A stretch of 64,000 bases of DNA from Streptomonospora salina (GCF_014204715.1 NZ_JACHLY010000001.1:1240001-1304000); one strand, 5' to 3'; positions 53,120 through 62,832 are shown, counted from the stretch's first letter. Notes: generated from the letters alone by a model not told the origin. Numbers and translations are program-made.

Positions 53120-54130
53120 TCACATCCCGTAGCGCTCCGGTTTGGCCGTGCGCGACATGAACGCCGCCAGCGCCTCGGCGGGCGAGAGGTCGTGGTGCAT
53201 CATCGCCACGACGGCCTCGGTGATGGGCATCTCCACGTCGGCGCTGCGGGCCAGTTCGGACACCGACTCCGAGGACTTCACACCTTCGGCGGTCTGCGAG
53301 GTTTCGGCGGCGACCTGTTCCAGCGTCATGCCCGAACCGAGCTTCTCGCCGAAGGTGCGGTTGCGCGAGAGGGGCGAGCCGCAGGTGGCCACCAGGTCGC
53401 CGAGCCCGGCGAGCCCGGCCAGCGTGTGCTCGTCGGCGCCCAGCGCCACGGCCAGCCGCACGGTCTCGGCCAGTCCGCGGGTGATCAGCGCGGCCTTGGC
53501 GTTGTCTCCGAAGCCCATTCCCACGGCTACGCCTACGGCGACGGCGATGATGTTCTTGACGGCGCCGCCCAGCTCCACGCCGATCACGTCGGTGGCGGTG
53601 TAGGGCCGGAAGTAGGCGGATTTGCACAGGTGCTGCAACCGCACGGCGGTGGGCTCGTGCGGGCAGGCCATCACGGCGGTGGCGGGCTGGCGCTCGGCGA
53701 TCTCGCGGGCGAGGTTGGGGCCGGAGACCGCCGCCACCCGGTCGGCGGGCACGCCCAGGACCTCGCGCACGACCTCGCTCATCCGCCGGCAGGTGCCCAG
53801 TTCGACACCTTTCATCAGGCTGACCAGGACCGCGTCGGGTTCGATGTGCTCGTACCACTCGGCGAGGTTGCCGCGCAGCGTCTGGGACGGCACGGCCAGC
53901 ACGACGTACGCGGCCCCGTGCAGCGCCTTGGCGGCGTCGGTGGTGGCCGTCAGGGCGGGGTTGAGGGCTATGCCGGGGAAGTAATCGGGGTTCTCGTGGC
54001 GCTGGTTGACGGCGTCGACGACGTCGGTGCGCCGCCCGTGGACCACGACGTCGGCGGCGCCCGCGTCCGCCACCACGTTGGCGAATGCGGTCCCCCAGGA
54101 TCCGCTGCCCATCACCGCGACCTTGGTCAT
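53120..54130 (-). CDS. gpsA: Glycerol-3-phosphate dehydrogenase [NAD(P)+]
   Basis: GpsA reduces dihydroxyacetone phosphate to sn-glycerol-3-phosphate for phospholipid synthesis. The 336-residue protein has the Rossmann GSGSWGTAFANVV (8-20), VLAVPSQTLR, VSLMKGVELGTCRRMSEV, the catalytic-lysine region ELGGAVKNIIAVAVG, GDNAKAALITRGL and the LAGLGDLVATCGSPLSRNR block. The ATG at 54130 has GGAG 7 nt upstream. It lies 31 nt after plsC, whose product uses glycerol-3-phosphate-derived lysophosphatidate, so the two form a lipid-synthesis pair. Confidence 0.96.
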   Translation of the reverse strand: MTKVAVMGSGSWGTAFANVVADAGAADVVVHGRRTDVVDAVNQRHENPDYFPGIALNPALTATTDAAKALHGAAYVVLAVPSQTLRGNLAEWYEHIEPDAVLVSLMKGVELGTCRRMSEVVREVLGVPADRVAAVSGPNLAREIAERQPATAVMACPHEPTAVRLQHLCKSAYFRPYTATDVIGVELGGAVKNIIAVAVGVAVGMGFGDNAKAALITRGLAETVRLAVALGADEHTLAGLAGLGDLVATCGSPLSRNRTFGEKLGSGMTLEQVAAETSQTAEGVKSSESVSELARSADVEMPITEAVVAMMHHDLSPAEALAAFMSRTAKPERYGM

Positions 54131-54161
54131 CTGCTACTCCCCCGTTTCGTCGCGCCGCCGC

Positions 54162-55076
54162 TCACCGGCGGGGCGTGCCCTCGCCGTCGGAGCCGTGCTC
54201 GCCGGCGCCGCCGTCGCCGGCCGCCTTCGCGCCGTCCTCGCCTGCGGGGCCGGCCGCTGCAGGGCCGGCGGCGGCGGGGTCGGCGGGGTCGGCCGCAGCG
54301 GAGACCTCGGGTGTCGTGGAGCCGGCTGCGGCGGTCCGGCGCCCCTTCTTCATGTCGTAGGGCTCTGCGGGCGGCACTTCGCCGCGCAGCCCGGCCTGCA
54401 GGTCGGTGATGGCGCGCATGATCTCGCCCGTTGCCTCCCGGAGCACGGTGGCGGTCATCGGTCGTCCGCGGTAGGCCGACAGGTCCACCGGGGGCCCTGC
54501 GGCCATCTGAACGCGCTTGCGGGGGAAGGGCCGCAGCTTGGCGGTGCCGTAGCGCAGCAGGTGCTGCTCGCCCCAGTGGGCCAGCGGGACGACGGGAACG
54601 CCGGCGGTCAGCGCGAGGCGGGCCACGCCGGTGCGCGCGGCCATCGGCCACAGGTCGGGGTCGCGGGTGCAGGTGCCCTCGGGGTAGAAGATCACCGAGG
54701 AGCCGTCGCGGGTGAGGGCGGTCTCGGCCTCCTGCAGCGCCTTGATGGCGTCGGTGCTGCCGCGTTTGACCGGAATCTGGCCGGTGCTGCGGGCCACGGC
54801 GCCGACCACGGGAATGCGGAAGACGCCCTCCTTGGCGGTGAAGGTCGGCCAGCGCCGCCCGGCGACGTAGAGATAGTGGGAGATGGTCAGGGGGTCGGCC
54901 ATCGACAGGTGGTTGGCGGCGAGGATCACGCCGCCTTCACGCGGGATGTTGTCCTCGCCCTGCCACTCGCTCCTGGTGACCGCTCCCAGGACGGGGCGGA
55001 CGATCGAGGCCACGACCGCCTTGACCCACCGGGATTCGCGCTGCTTTGCCACGGACTCCTCCGATTCGACCTTCAT
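54162..55076 (-). CDS. plsC: 1-acyl-sn-glycerol-3-phosphate acyltransferase
   Basis: PlsC makes phosphatidic acid from lysophosphatidate at the membrane. The 304-residue protein carries the HX4D motif as NHLSMADP (His56, Asp61), FRIPVVGAVARSTGQIPVKRG, and FYPEGT, followed by the hydrophobic GVARLALTAGVPVVPLAHWG. The C-terminal ~70 residues are a disordered Ala/Gly/Asp/Pro tail not part of the family core. The ATG at 55076 is used, with upstream GGAAG. It forms an operon with gpsA. Confidence 0.92.
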   Translation of the reverse strand: MKVESEESVAKQRESRWVKAVVASIVRPVLGAVTRSEWQGEDNIPREGGVILAANHLSMADPLTISHYLYVAGRRWPTFTAKEGVFRIPVVGAVARSTGQIPVKRGSTDAIKALQEAETALTRDGSSVIFYPEGTCTRDPDLWPMAARTGVARLALTAGVPVVPLAHWGEQHLLRYGTAKLRPFPRKRVQMAAGPPVDLSAYRGRPMTATVLREATGEIMRAITDLQAGLRGEVPPAEPYDMKKGRRTAAAGSTTPEVSAAADPADPAAAGPAAAGPAGEDGAKAAGDGGAGEHGSDGEGTPRR

Positions 55077-55274
55077 CGCCGCTTCCGCGCCGGCCCGACC
55101 CGCGTCGGCGAATCCGGCGGGGGCCGGCGGCCGGGTGCGGCCGGTCCAGTCTAGGCGGCCGGGAAGATGGCCCACGTCGCGCCCGTTGCAACCGGCGAGC
55201 GGGCGGGGCGGCACCCGGCGCGGGCAGCGGCCGCCGCGGGAGTGCCGAGCGATCCGCGAGCCGAGGGAGGGACG

Positions 55275-55922
55275 ATGTCGCTACGGGACCCGGACCGGCC
55301 CTGGTCGCTGGTGATTCCGGTGAAGCGCCTGGAGCGCGCCAAGTCCCGACTGGCGGGCGCCGCTGACCTGCCGCGCTGCGAGCTCGCGCTGGCGGTGGCC
55401 TGCGACACGGTGATGGCGGCTGTGGCGGCGGAGCGGGTGGGCGCGGTGTTCGCCGTCACCGAGGACGGGCGGGCCGCGGCGGCGCTGGAGGCGCTGGGTG
55501 CGCGGGCGGTCGGCGGCGAGCCGGGCACGGGGCTCAACCCCGCGCTGGAGTACGGCGCCGCCGAGGCCGGGCGGGCGAACCCCGGGTGGGGGCGTTGCGC
55601 TCTGTCGGCCGACCTGCCCGCGCTGCGGCCGGGCGAGCTCGACGGCGTGCTCGCGCTGACGCAGGAGGCCGGGCACGCGTTCCTCAGCGACACGCCGGGG
55701 GTGGGCACCACGCTGTATGCGGCGCGGGCCGGGGCGCGATTCGCCCCGGCGTTCGAGGGCGGCTCGCGGCTGCGGCACCTCGCGGGCGGGGCGGCCGAAC
55801 TGGACGGGTCGGCGGCGCCGAGTGTGCGGCGCGACGTGGACACCCCCGCCGATCTGCGCGAGGCCGCCCGGCTGGGCGTGGGGCCGCACACGGCCAAGCT
55901 GCTCGCCGGTGCCGGATGGTGA
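55275..55922 (+). CDS. cofC: 2-phospho-L-lactate guanylyltransferase (F420 biosynthesis)
   Basis: CofC activates 2-phospholactate, or phosphoenolpyruvate in actinobacteria (FbiD), with GTP for the side chain of coenzyme F420. The 215-residue nucleotidyltransferase has WSLVIPVKRLERAKSRLA, the GEPGTGLNPALEYGAA block, CALSADLPALRPGEL and FLSDTPGVGTTLYAA. The ATG at 55275 follows GGGAGG. It diverges from plsC and converges on hup. Confidence 0.9.
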   Translation: MSLRDPDRPWSLVIPVKRLERAKSRLAGAADLPRCELALAVACDTVMAAVAAERVGAVFAVTEDGRAAAALEALGARAVGGEPGTGLNPALEYGAAEAGRANPGWGRCALSADLPALRPGELDGVLALTQEAGHAFLSDTPGVGTTLYAARAGARFAPAFEGGSRLRHLAGGAAELDGSAAPSVRRDVDTPADLREAARLGVGPHTAKLLAGAGW

Positions 55923-55992
55923 GGTCCCGCGGGCCGGAGCGGGACCGCTGCGCACGCAGAAGCGCCCGGCCCCACTGCGGGGATCCGGGCGC
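55923..55992. terminator. Two hairpins between cofC and hup
   Basis: GGTCCCGC/GCGGGACC (55923-55946) directly follows the cofC stop. GCGCCCGG/CCGGGCGC with an inner CCCC/GGGG (55962-55992) is followed on the minus strand by TTCT. They lie between convergent genes and probably terminate both. Confidence 0.65.
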
Positions 55993-56025
55993 GACTGCGT
56001 CCTCAAGCCTCGGCTGTGCCGGGGA

Positions 56026-56304
56026 TCACTGCTCTCCGTTCACCAGGGCCTTGAAATCGGACCCCGGGCGGAACTTCGGCACGTAGCTCGCCGGGACGTC
56101 GATAGTCGCCCCGGTAGCGGGGTTGCGGGCCTCACGAGCGGCCCGTTCGCCCCTCTCGAAGACCCCGAAGCCGGTTACGGCGACTTTCTCGCCGGATGCC
56201 ACGGTCGACTGGATCGTGTCCAGCACCGCGTTGACGGCCTCGGTGGCGGTCTTCTTGTCGCCCATACGGTCAGAGATCGCGTCGATCAGGTCACGCTTGT
56301 TCAT
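56026..56304 (-). CDS. hup: HU-family DNA-binding protein
   Basis: This 92-residue nucleoid protein has the HU fold: MNKRDLIDAISDRMGDKKTATEAVNAVLDTI, then GEKVAVTGFGVFERGERAAREARNP, the DNA-intercalating arm with NPATGATIDVPASYVPKFRPG. It lacks the long Lys/Ala tail of HupB/HupS-type actinobacterial proteins, so it is the short HupA-like kind. The ATG follows GGAGG with 6-nt spacing. It follows leuD on the same strand after about 300 bp and has its own promoter region. Confidence 0.95.
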   Translation of the reverse strand: MNKRDLIDAISDRMGDKKTATEAVNAVLDTIQSTVASGEKVAVTGFGVFERGERAAREARNPATGATIDVPASYVPKFRPGSDFKALVNGEQ

Positions 56305-56601
56305 TGGTTCCTCCGGTTCCCCCTTGCTCGCACGAAATTAGGGGACAGCATGCCCTGGACACAAACACAAACGCCCCTGAATTCAGCGTGTCGGGGGGTC
56401 TTCGACCTGCGGAACGTTCTCGCGCGTCATCCGGAGGAGCCGTTCGGAGGCGCAGACAGGATCCCTTTTGACCCCTTCCGTGAAGCCCAGAAGCCTACGT
56501 ATGGCGGGAATCCGGACATCCGGCGGCGGAGAGCCGGCGGCCCGTGGAGCACCGTCCGCAACCGGCGTGTCGAATCAAGGTAAAATTCCGGGATCGGCGG
56601 C

Positions 56602-57192
56602 CTACTGCGTGGCGGGAAGCCAAGCGTGGCGCTGCTTCTCGAACGCGTCGACGTCGTCGGTGTGACGCAGCGTGAGCGCGATGTCGTCCAGGCCCTCCAT
56701 CAGCCGCCAGCGGGTGTAGTCGTCGAGCTCGAACGGCTGGACGACGTCGCCGGCGCGGACTTCGCGCTCCTGGAGGTCGACGGTCACCTGCGTGGCGGGG
56801 TCGGCCTCCACCGCCTCCCACAGCCGCTCGATGACCTCGTAGGGCAGCACGACCGCCAGCAGGCCGCCCTTGAGGGCGTTGCCGCGGAAGATGTCGCCGA
56901 AGCGCGGCGCGAGCACCGCTTTGAAGCCGTAGTCCTGCAGCGCCCAGACGGCGTGCTCGCGCGAGGAGCCGGTGCCGAAGTCGGTGTCGGCGATGAGGAC
57001 GCTGCCCTGGGAGAACTCCGGCTTGTTCAGCACGAACCCGGGATCGTTGGCCCGCCAGGCGGCGAAGAGGCCGTCTTCGAACCCGGTGCGGGCGACCCGC
57101 TTGAGGTAGACGGCGGGGATGATCTGGTCGGTGTCCACGTTGCTGTGGCGCAGCGGCACGGCGCTGCCGGTGTGGACGGTGAACTTCTCCAT
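56602..57192 (-). CDS. leuD: 3-isopropylmalate dehydratase small subunit
   Basis: LeuD forms the swivelling small subunit of isopropylmalate isomerase in leucine biosynthesis. The 196-residue protein shows [39 protein letters not shown] and [13 protein letters not shown], all standard. It lies 42 nt downstream of leuC in one operon. The ATG at 57192 is the family start (MEKFTVHTG). Confidence 0.96.
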   Translation of the reverse strand: MEKFTVHTGSAVPLRHSNVDTDQIIPAVYLKRVARTGFEDGLFAAWRANDPGFVLNKPEFSQGSVLIADTDFGTGSSREHAVWALQDYGFKAVLAPRFGDIFRGNALKGGLLAVVLPYEVIERLWEAVEADPATQVTVDLQEREVRAGDVVQPFELDDYTRWRLMEGLDDIALTLRHTDDVDAFEKQRHAWLPATQ

Positions 57193-57234
57193 GTGCGCTG
57201 TCAGCTCTTTCGTGCCTGTGGTTGTGCGGGCGGG

Positions 57235-58632
57235 CTACAGGTCGGCGGGCGAGGACAGGGTGCCCTGCACTGCGGTCGCGGCGGCCACCAGCGGCGAGAC
57301 GAGGTGGGTGCGGCCGCCCTTGCCCTGGCGGCCCTCGAAGTTGCGGTTGGAGGTCGAGGCGCTGCGCTCGCCCGGCTGGAGCTGGTCGGGGTTCATCCCC
57401 AGGCACATCGAGCAGCCGGCCTCGCGCCACTCCGCGCCGGCGGCGGTGAAGACCTCGCCCAGGCCCTCGGCGTTCGCCTGCTCCTTGACCCGCATGGAGC
57501 CGGGTACGACCAGCATGCGGACACCGTCGGCGACCGTGCGGCCCTCGATGACCTCGGCGGCGGCGCGCAGGTCTTCGATGCGCCCGTTGGTGCAGGAGCC
57601 CAGGAAGACGGTGTCGATCCCGATGTCGCGCATCCGCGTGCCCGCTTCGAGGCCCATATAGGCCAGGGCCTTCTCGGCGGCGGCGCGCTCGGCGGGGTCG
57701 GCGAAGTCCTCCGGCGCGGGAACGGCGCTGTCCAGCTGCACGCCCTGTCCGGGGTTGGTACCCCAGGTGACGAACGGGCTCAGCGCGGCGGCGTCGAGGA
57801 CGACCTCCTTGTCGAAGACCGCGTCCTCGTCGGTGCGCAGGCTCCTCCAGTGCTCGACGGCGGCGTCCCAGTCGGCGCCCTGGGGCGCGTGCGGGCGGCC
57901 CTGCACATAGTCGAACGTGGTCTCGTCCGGGGCGATCATCCCGGCGCGGGCGCCCGCCTCGATGGACATGTTGCAGACGGTCATCCGGGCCTCCATGGAC
58001 AGCTCCCGGACGGCCCGGCCGCGGTACTCGATGACGTAGCCCTGGCCGCCGCCGGTGCCGATCTCGGCGATGACGGCGAGGATGATGTCCTTGGCCGTCA
58101 CGCCGGCCGGCAGCGAGCCGTCCACGGTGACGGCCATGGTCTTGAAGGGCGGCATCGGCAGGGTCTGGGTGGCCAGGACGTGCTCGACCTGGCTGGTGCC
58201 GATCCCGAAGGCCAGTGCGCCGAAGGCGCCGTGGGTGCTGGTGTGGCTGTCGCCGCAGACCACGGTCGTACCCGGCTGGGTCAGCCCCAGCTGCGGACCG
58301 ACGACGTGCACGATGCCCTGGTCGAGGTCGCCCATGGGGAACAGGCGGACCCCGAAGTCCGACGCGTTCTTGCGCAGCGTCTCGATCTGGGTGCGCGACA
58401 CCTTGTCGGCGATGGGGCCGAGGATGTTCTCCGTGGGGACGTTGTGGTCCTCGGTGGCGATGGTCAGATCCGGACGCCGCACGCGCCGACCGGCCAGGCG
58501 GAGCCCTTCGAACGCCTGCGGACTGGTGACCTCGTGGACGAGGTGCAGGTCGATGTAGAGCAGGTCGGGCTCTCCGTCGGCACGCCGGACGACGTGCTCC
58601 TCCCATACCTTTTCGGCCATCGTGCGAGCCAT
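57235..58632 (-). CDS. leuC: 3-isopropylmalate dehydratase large subunit
   Basis: LeuC carries the [4Fe-4S] centre that isomerises 2- to 3-isopropylmalate. The 465-residue aconitase-family protein has [39 protein letters not shown], and cluster cysteines in GSCTNGR (about 345) and [12 protein letters not shown] (about 405). The ATG at 58632 has GAGGAGG about 9 nt upstream; a second ATG four codons on is possible. It is divergent from the ndgR gene, its usual regulator in actinomycetes. Confidence 0.96.
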   Translation of the reverse strand: MARTMAEKVWEEHVVRRADGEPDLLYIDLHLVHEVTSPQAFEGLRLAGRRVRRPDLTIATEDHNVPTENILGPIADKVSRTQIETLRKNASDFGVRLFPMGDLDQGIVHVVGPQLGLTQPGTTVVCGDSHTSTHGAFGALAFGIGTSQVEHVLATQTLPMPPFKTMAVTVDGSLPAGVTAKDIILAVIAEIGTGGGQGYVIEYRGRAVRELSMEARMTVCNMSIEAGARAGMIAPDETTFDYVQGRPHAPQGADWDAAVEHWRSLRTDEDAVFDKEVVLDAAALSPFVTWGTNPGQGVQLDSAVPAPEDFADPAERAAAEKALAYMGLEAGTRMRDIGIDTVFLGSCTNGRIEDLRAAAEVIEGRTVADGVRMLVVPGSMRVKEQANAEGLGEVFTAAGAEWREAGCSMCLGMNPDQLQPGERSASTSNRNFEGRQGKGGRTHLVSPLVAAATAVQGTLSSPADL

Positions 58633-58752
58633 GTGCGACGCCTCCTCGCGTCTCGTCACTTCACTGGAGGGTCCCTCTCGCCGCCGCGGGCCGCCGCAGC
58701 TCCGGCGGCGGCATCGCACCGGTTCGCGCGGCGGAACGCAGCACGTCGGACG

Positions 58753-58767
58753 ATTTGCATTCCAAAT
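58753..58767. promoter_or_regulatory. ATTTG-N5-CAAAT palindrome upstream of ndgR
   Basis: Perfect 5-bp arms ATTTG and CAAAT are separated by CATTC, 23 nt before the ndgR start in the leuC-ndgR spacer. It is a candidate operator for autoregulation and leuCD control, placed by position and symmetry only. Confidence 0.4.
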
Positions 58768-58789
58768 AGCGAGACGGCAATATCAAGCC

Positions 58790-59527
58790 ATGGACAACTC
58801 TAACCCATCCAGCGGCGTCGGCGTGCTCGATAAGACGATGTCGGTGCTCGACGCGCTGGAATCGGGCCCGGCTTCGCTGGCCCAGCTCGTCCGGACCACC
58901 GGCCTGGCCCGCCCCACCGCCCACCGGCTCGCCGTCGCCCTGGAGCGCCACCGCATGGTCACCCGGGACAGCCAAGGCCGGTTCGTGCTGGGGCCGCGGC
59001 TGGGCGAGCTGTCCATCGCCACCGGCGAGGACCGGCTGCTGGCGGTCGCTTCGCCCGTGCTGGTGCAGTTGCGCGACCTCACCGGCGAAAGCGCCCAGCT
59101 CTACCGCCGCCAGGGCGACGTGCGCGTGTGCGTGGCGGCCGCCGAGCGCACCAGCGGGCTGCGCGACACGGTTCCGGTGGGCAGCGAACTGCCGATGGCC
59201 GCCGGGTCGGCGGCCCAGGTACTGCTGGCGTGGGAGGACAGCGAACGCATCCGGCGCGTTCTGGTCAGCGCCAAATTCACCGGCAACAGTCTGGCGCAGG
59301 TGCGCCGCCGCCGGTGGGCGCAGAGTGTGGGCGAACGCGAGCAGGGTGTGGCTTCGGTGTCGGCACCGATCTCCGGGCCCGGCGGGCGGGTGATCGCGGC
59401 GGTGTCGGTATCGGGGCCCATAGAGCGGCTCACGCGCGCGCCCGGGCGACTGCACGCCCAGGCGGTCGCCTCGGCGGCGGAGAAGATCAACGAGGCCCTG
59501 CACGCCCAGGACTCGGTTCCCAAATGA
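58790..59527 (+). CDS. ndgR: IclR-family regulator NdgR/AreB
   Basis: The 245-residue IclR-type regulator has an N-terminal winged helix (VLDKTMSVLDALESGPASLAQLVRTTGLARPTAHRLAVAL) and a C-terminal effector domain with ALYRRQGDVRVCVAAAE, DTVPVGSELPMAAGSAAQVLLAW and SVSAPISGPGGRVIAAVSVSGP. In Streptomyces the homologue (NdgR/AreB) binds the intergenic region with leuC and controls leucine and other amino-acid pathways. Its divergent position next to leuC is the same here. The ATG at 58790 has no strong ribosome site. Confidence 0.93.
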   Translation: MDNSNPSSGVGVLDKTMSVLDALESGPASLAQLVRTTGLARPTAHRLAVALERHRMVTRDSQGRFVLGPRLGELSIATGEDRLLAVASPVLVQLRDLTGESAQLYRRQGDVRVCVAAAERTSGLRDTVPVGSELPMAAGSAAQVLLAWEDSERIRRVLVSAKFTGNSLAQVRRRRWAQSVGEREQGVASVSAPISGPGGRVIAAVSVSGPIERLTRAPGRLHAQAVASAAEKINEALHAQDSVPK

Positions 59528-59915
59528 CGGGAACGGGAAAATGCGACGCGTTTCACGGTGTCCGTTTTCGGACAATCGCCCTCGCCTCGCAGTAGCCGAA
59601 CCGCTGCCGCGCCGCTCTCGTGGCGCGGCGGGGCCTCCTGCTACCTCGTACGGATACGCCGAATTCCCCGTTTCCGTTCGTTCGCCGTTGCCGCTGGGCG
59701 GCCGCCGCATACGCGACGCCGCCCCGGCTCGCACGTACGTTCCGCGATGGGGCAGACGAGCGCGAAGCGGGAGGCGTCACGCTCTATTCGGTCGAGGTGG
59801 CGTCGGCGGAGAACCGACTGAGCAGAAAGAACTCCCCCTCGGCGCACACCCGATCGCCCGCGACTGCGGGCGCCCCTGCCACACCGGCAGCGGAACCGGC
59901 GACGGCGAAGACGTC
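59528..59915. other. Intergenic region after ndgR
   Basis: No supported gene. It may include the degraded 5' part of the remnant starting near 59916. Codon-like patterns in two frames are not strong enough to call. Confidence 0.4.
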
Positions 59916-60432
59916 CGGTGGACGGTCACCGAGGGCGATCGCCTGCACGTGCTGGAGCGCAGAACGCGCAACGCCGATGGCTGCATGATCCCGTACTACG
60001 GCGACGACGAGATCATCGTGCCCTGCGGAATCAGCGCAGAAATCAGCAGGTCACAACTTTCGGATCTCCGCATGGATCGGGTCCTCGACTGCGAACTCCA
60101 GGCCACCCGGAATCCCGGCGGCCTGGATCGCCGAGAACCACAGCGACAACAGCGAATCCGTCGCCTTCCAGGTTTCTCCGAAACGGGAATTCTCCGACGT
60201 GCGGAGCATCGTGTCGCCGGGCGGTGGCCGGCACGGGCAGCCCGGGTTCGGACGCCGTCTTCGTCGCCAAGAAGGCGACGGCCGCGGGCGAGGCGGCCCC
60301 TCTCTCCGGCGGAGAACCGCCGGCGGAGCTGTTCGAGGCCGATACGATCCTCGGCCTCTACGGGCCGGATCCCTCACCGGGCCGCTACGTCGAGCTGTCC
60401 CGACGAAGCACGGGGCCGCGACGGCGGCGTTC
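59916..60432 (+). pseudogene. Probable decayed ORF (two frameshifts), unknown family
   Basis: Three consecutive stretches in three different frames have protein-like composition and high third-position GC. They are RWTVTEGDRLHVLERRT...CMIPYYGDDEIIVPCG (about 59916-60110), IAENHSDNSESVAFQVSPK (about 60127-60225) and SDAVFVAKKATAAGEAAPL...ADTILGLYGPD (about 60245-60400). The last runs into the end of the convergent dehydrogenase gene. Together they look like one gene broken by two indels, or one read through sequence errors. No family is recognised. Confidence 0.4.
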
Positions 60433-61605
60433 TCACCCCTCCAGCGGGATGCGCAGGATGCGGTCGTCCTCCTCTGCGGGGTCGCCGCGGGAGTCGCGGT
60501 TGCTGGTGCTGACCAGCAGATCGCCGCCGCCGGAGACCGGGGTGACGGTGCGCAGCCGACCGTAGTCGCCCGTGAACAGCGCCTCCGGCTCGCCCGCGGG
60601 GTCGCCCTCGGATCCGGTGAGCGGAACGCGCCAGATGCGCTCTCCGCGCAGCGCCGCCACCCACAGGGAGTTTCCCGCGATCGCCGCGCCGCTGGGCGAG
60701 GCCTCCTCGACGCTCCAGGTGACGACGGGGTCGATGAACTCGTCCGGCGCGTTGTCGCCGCCGGTTCCCTCGACCTCGGGCCAGCCGTAGTTGCCCCCCG
60801 CCTCGATGACGTTGACCTCGTCCACACGGTCCTGGCCGAACTCCGTCGCGAACAGGGTTCCGTCGGCATCCCAGGCCAGGCCCTGGACGTTGCGGTGGCC
60901 GTAGCTGTAGACGAGGTCGTCGAACGGGTTTCCGTCGACCGGATCCCCGTCGGGGGTCATGCGCAGGATCTTGCCGCCGAGGCTGTCGGTGTCCTGGGAT
61001 CGGGTGCCGTCGCCGGCGTCGCCGGTGGCGGCGAAGAGCATCCCGTCGGGACCGAAGGCGATCCTGCCGCCGTTGTGGAAGGCCGCGCTGGGGATACCCT
61101 CGACCAGCGTCCGGGACTCGCCGAGCGAAGGCGGACCGCCGCCGGAGCGGTCCAGCGCGAACCGGGCGATGCGGTTGCCGGAGTCGGCGGTGAAGTAGGC
61201 GAACAGTTCCTCGGGCCGCTCCTGACCGGGGCGCACGGCGATGCCCAGCAGGCCGCCCTCACCCTGTCCGCTCGCCGCGCCGACCGTGCCGACCTCGGCG
61301 GTCGCGCCGTCGGGGCTCATCCGCAGGATGCGGCCGGAGTCGCGCTCGGAGACCAGGGCGCCTCCGCCCGGAAGCGCCGCCACTCCCCACGGGACCTCCA
61401 GGCCGGTGGCCACGGTCTCCGGTTCGCCGGGCGGGACCATGCGCGTCGAGGCCTCCCCCTCCCCACTCGGCGGCGCCCCGCCGCCGTACCCGCCGGGACC
61501 GCCGTCGCCGTCGCAGGCGCCGGCGGCGAGCAGGACGGCGGCGGCGCAGGCCCGGGCGCGCAACCGGCGCCGCCCACAGCCGGGCGGATTCCGCGCGTGT
61601 TCCAT
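60433..61605 (-). CDS. PQQ-type sugar dehydrogenase lipoprotein (GSDH family)
   Basis: The 390-residue protein has a lipobox LLAAGAC (Cys31), a Gly-rich linker, and a six-bladed beta-propeller of the glucose/sorbosone dehydrogenase family. Landmarks are GLEVPWGVAALPGGGALVSERDSGRI, GLLGIAVRPG, HNGGRIAFGPDGMLFAATGDAGD, YSYGHRNVQGLAWDADGTLFATEFGQD and GNYGWPEVEGTGGD. The conserved His of HNGG and the Arg of GHRN fit PQQ-pocket positions in this family. It is probably extracytoplasmic and acts on aldoses. The ATG at 61605 lacks a ribosome site. Confidence 0.9.
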   Translation of the reverse strand: MEHARNPPGCGRRRLRARACAAAVLLAAGACDGDGGPGGYGGGAPPSGEGEASTRMVPPGEPETVATGLEVPWGVAALPGGGALVSERDSGRILRMSPDGATAEVGTVGAASGQGEGGLLGIAVRPGQERPEELFAYFTADSGNRIARFALDRSGGGPPSLGESRTLVEGIPSAAFHNGGRIAFGPDGMLFAATGDAGDGTRSQDTDSLGGKILRMTPDGDPVDGNPFDDLVYSYGHRNVQGLAWDADGTLFATEFGQDRVDEVNVIEAGGNYGWPEVEGTGGDNAPDEFIDPVVTWSVEEASPSGAAIAGNSLWVAALRGERIWRVPLTGSEGDPAGEPEALFTGDYGRLRTVTPVSGGGDLLVSTSNRDSRGDPAEEDDRILRIPLEG

Positions 61606-61729
61606 ACTGCGTTACTGCCCATCCGCGGCCGCACTCCAACGGACCGCAATCGACCGCCTGCGGCTGCCGCTCGCCGGCGCCGACGCCGACAGAGGAATCC
61701 TTCCGGCACCCCCGGGCGGTTCGCGGCGG

Positions 61730-62797
61730 TCATACCTGCGCTCGGTCGGCCGCAAGGGGCCGGTGGATCGGGATTCCGGCGGCATCGAGCTCGTCGCGCA
61801 GGGCGAAGTAGGCGTCCCCGAACGGGTCCTCGCCACGCAGGCCCATCAGGCCGCGGCGGACGGCGACGTCGTGCGGAGCCAGTTCGGCGGCACGGGTGTA
61901 GTGGCGGTCGGCGGCGCCGGAGGCACCGCGCCGGTGCAGCTCGACGGCGAGGCGGGCGTGGGCGCGGGCGCGCCCGCCCTCGTCCCCGGGAACGCGGAAG
62001 CCGGGAGCGGTGCCGGCCCCGCCGAGGCCGGTTTCGTCCTCGTGCACCCAGCGGCGCAGCGCACCCAGGGACGCCTCGGCGCTGAGACCGTTCATCTCCT
62101 GGAACAGGTCGGTGGCGACCTGGCTGTCCTGCGGTCGGGCGACGGCGCCGGCCTCGTCGATCCACACCACGGTGGGCACGTTGACGACGTCGTAGAGCGC
62201 GGCCGCCTCCCCCTCGGTGTCGACGAGGGCGGGGTGGTCGGGCGCGGCCTCGTCGATCCACGGGCGGGCGTCGCCGGCGTCGCGGTCCATGGCGACGGTG
62301 ACGACGGTCAGTCCGTGCGGGGAGAGTTCGCTGTGGCGCTCCTGCCAGGCCGGAAGGTCGTAGCGGCAGCCGCACCAGGACGCCCACATCACCAGGGCGA
62401 CCTTGCGGCCGCGGTAGTCGCTGAGGCGGTGGGCCCTGCCGTCGCGATCGCGGAGTTCGACGTCGGGTGCCGCACCCGCGTGCGCGGGGGTCCGGGGCAT
62501 GGGCACCACGGCCAGCAGCCCGTGGTCGTGGTCGGCTACCGCGAGGCGCCCCTGCAGCTTCGCGAAGGCGCCGACGTCGACGCGGTCGGCGTGCTCGACG
62601 CCGGCGGCCGCTGCGGCCGGGATGCAGGCGTCGCCGCGGCACCAGCCGCGGGGGCGGCGCTCCCAGCCGAGTACGGGCCGGTCCAGCGGTGCGAACAGGC
62701 GCCGCTCGGCGCTCGGTGCCGTTCCGGCGGCTATCGGCTCCGGTTCGGCCTCCAGTACATCGGCGCTGTCGCCGCCGAGGACCGTGTAGTGCTGCAT
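61730..62797 (-). CDS. Redoxin (thioredoxin-fold) protein with CxC motif and TPR-like tail
   Basis: The 355-residue protein starts at an ATG with GGGAGG upstream. After a ~100-residue N-terminal part comes an AhpC/TSA-ResA-like domain (about 105-245): APDVELRDRDGRAHRLSDYRGRKVALVMWASWCGCRYDLP, TVVTVAMDRDAGDARPW, VVNVPTVVWIDEAG. The active site reads WCGC, lacking the Pro of the usual WCGPC, so it is C-x-C rather than C-x2-C. A C-terminal TPR-like helix pair (ARLAVELHRRGASGAADRHY) follows. No signal peptide is visible. It is divergent from a MerR gene, with a perfect palindrome in the spacer. Confidence 0.83.
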   Translation of the reverse strand: MQHYTVLGGDSADVLEAEPEPIAAGTAPSAERRLFAPLDRPVLGWERRPRGWCRGDACIPAAAAAGVEHADRVDVGAFAKLQGRLAVADHDHGLLAVVPMPRTPAHAGAAPDVELRDRDGRAHRLSDYRGRKVALVMWASWCGCRYDLPAWQERHSELSPHGLTVVTVAMDRDAGDARPWIDEAAPDHPALVDTEGEAAALYDVVNVPTVVWIDEAGAVARPQDSQVATDLFQEMNGLSAEASLGALRRWVHEDETGLGGAGTAPGFRVPGDEGGRARAHARLAVELHRRGASGAADRHYTRAAELAPHDVAVRRGLMGLRGEDPFGDAYFALRDELDAAGIPIHRPLAADRAQV

Positions 62798-62832
62798 GCC
62801 GCCTCCCGTGGGCCCGCATTCGGATAGTGCAA

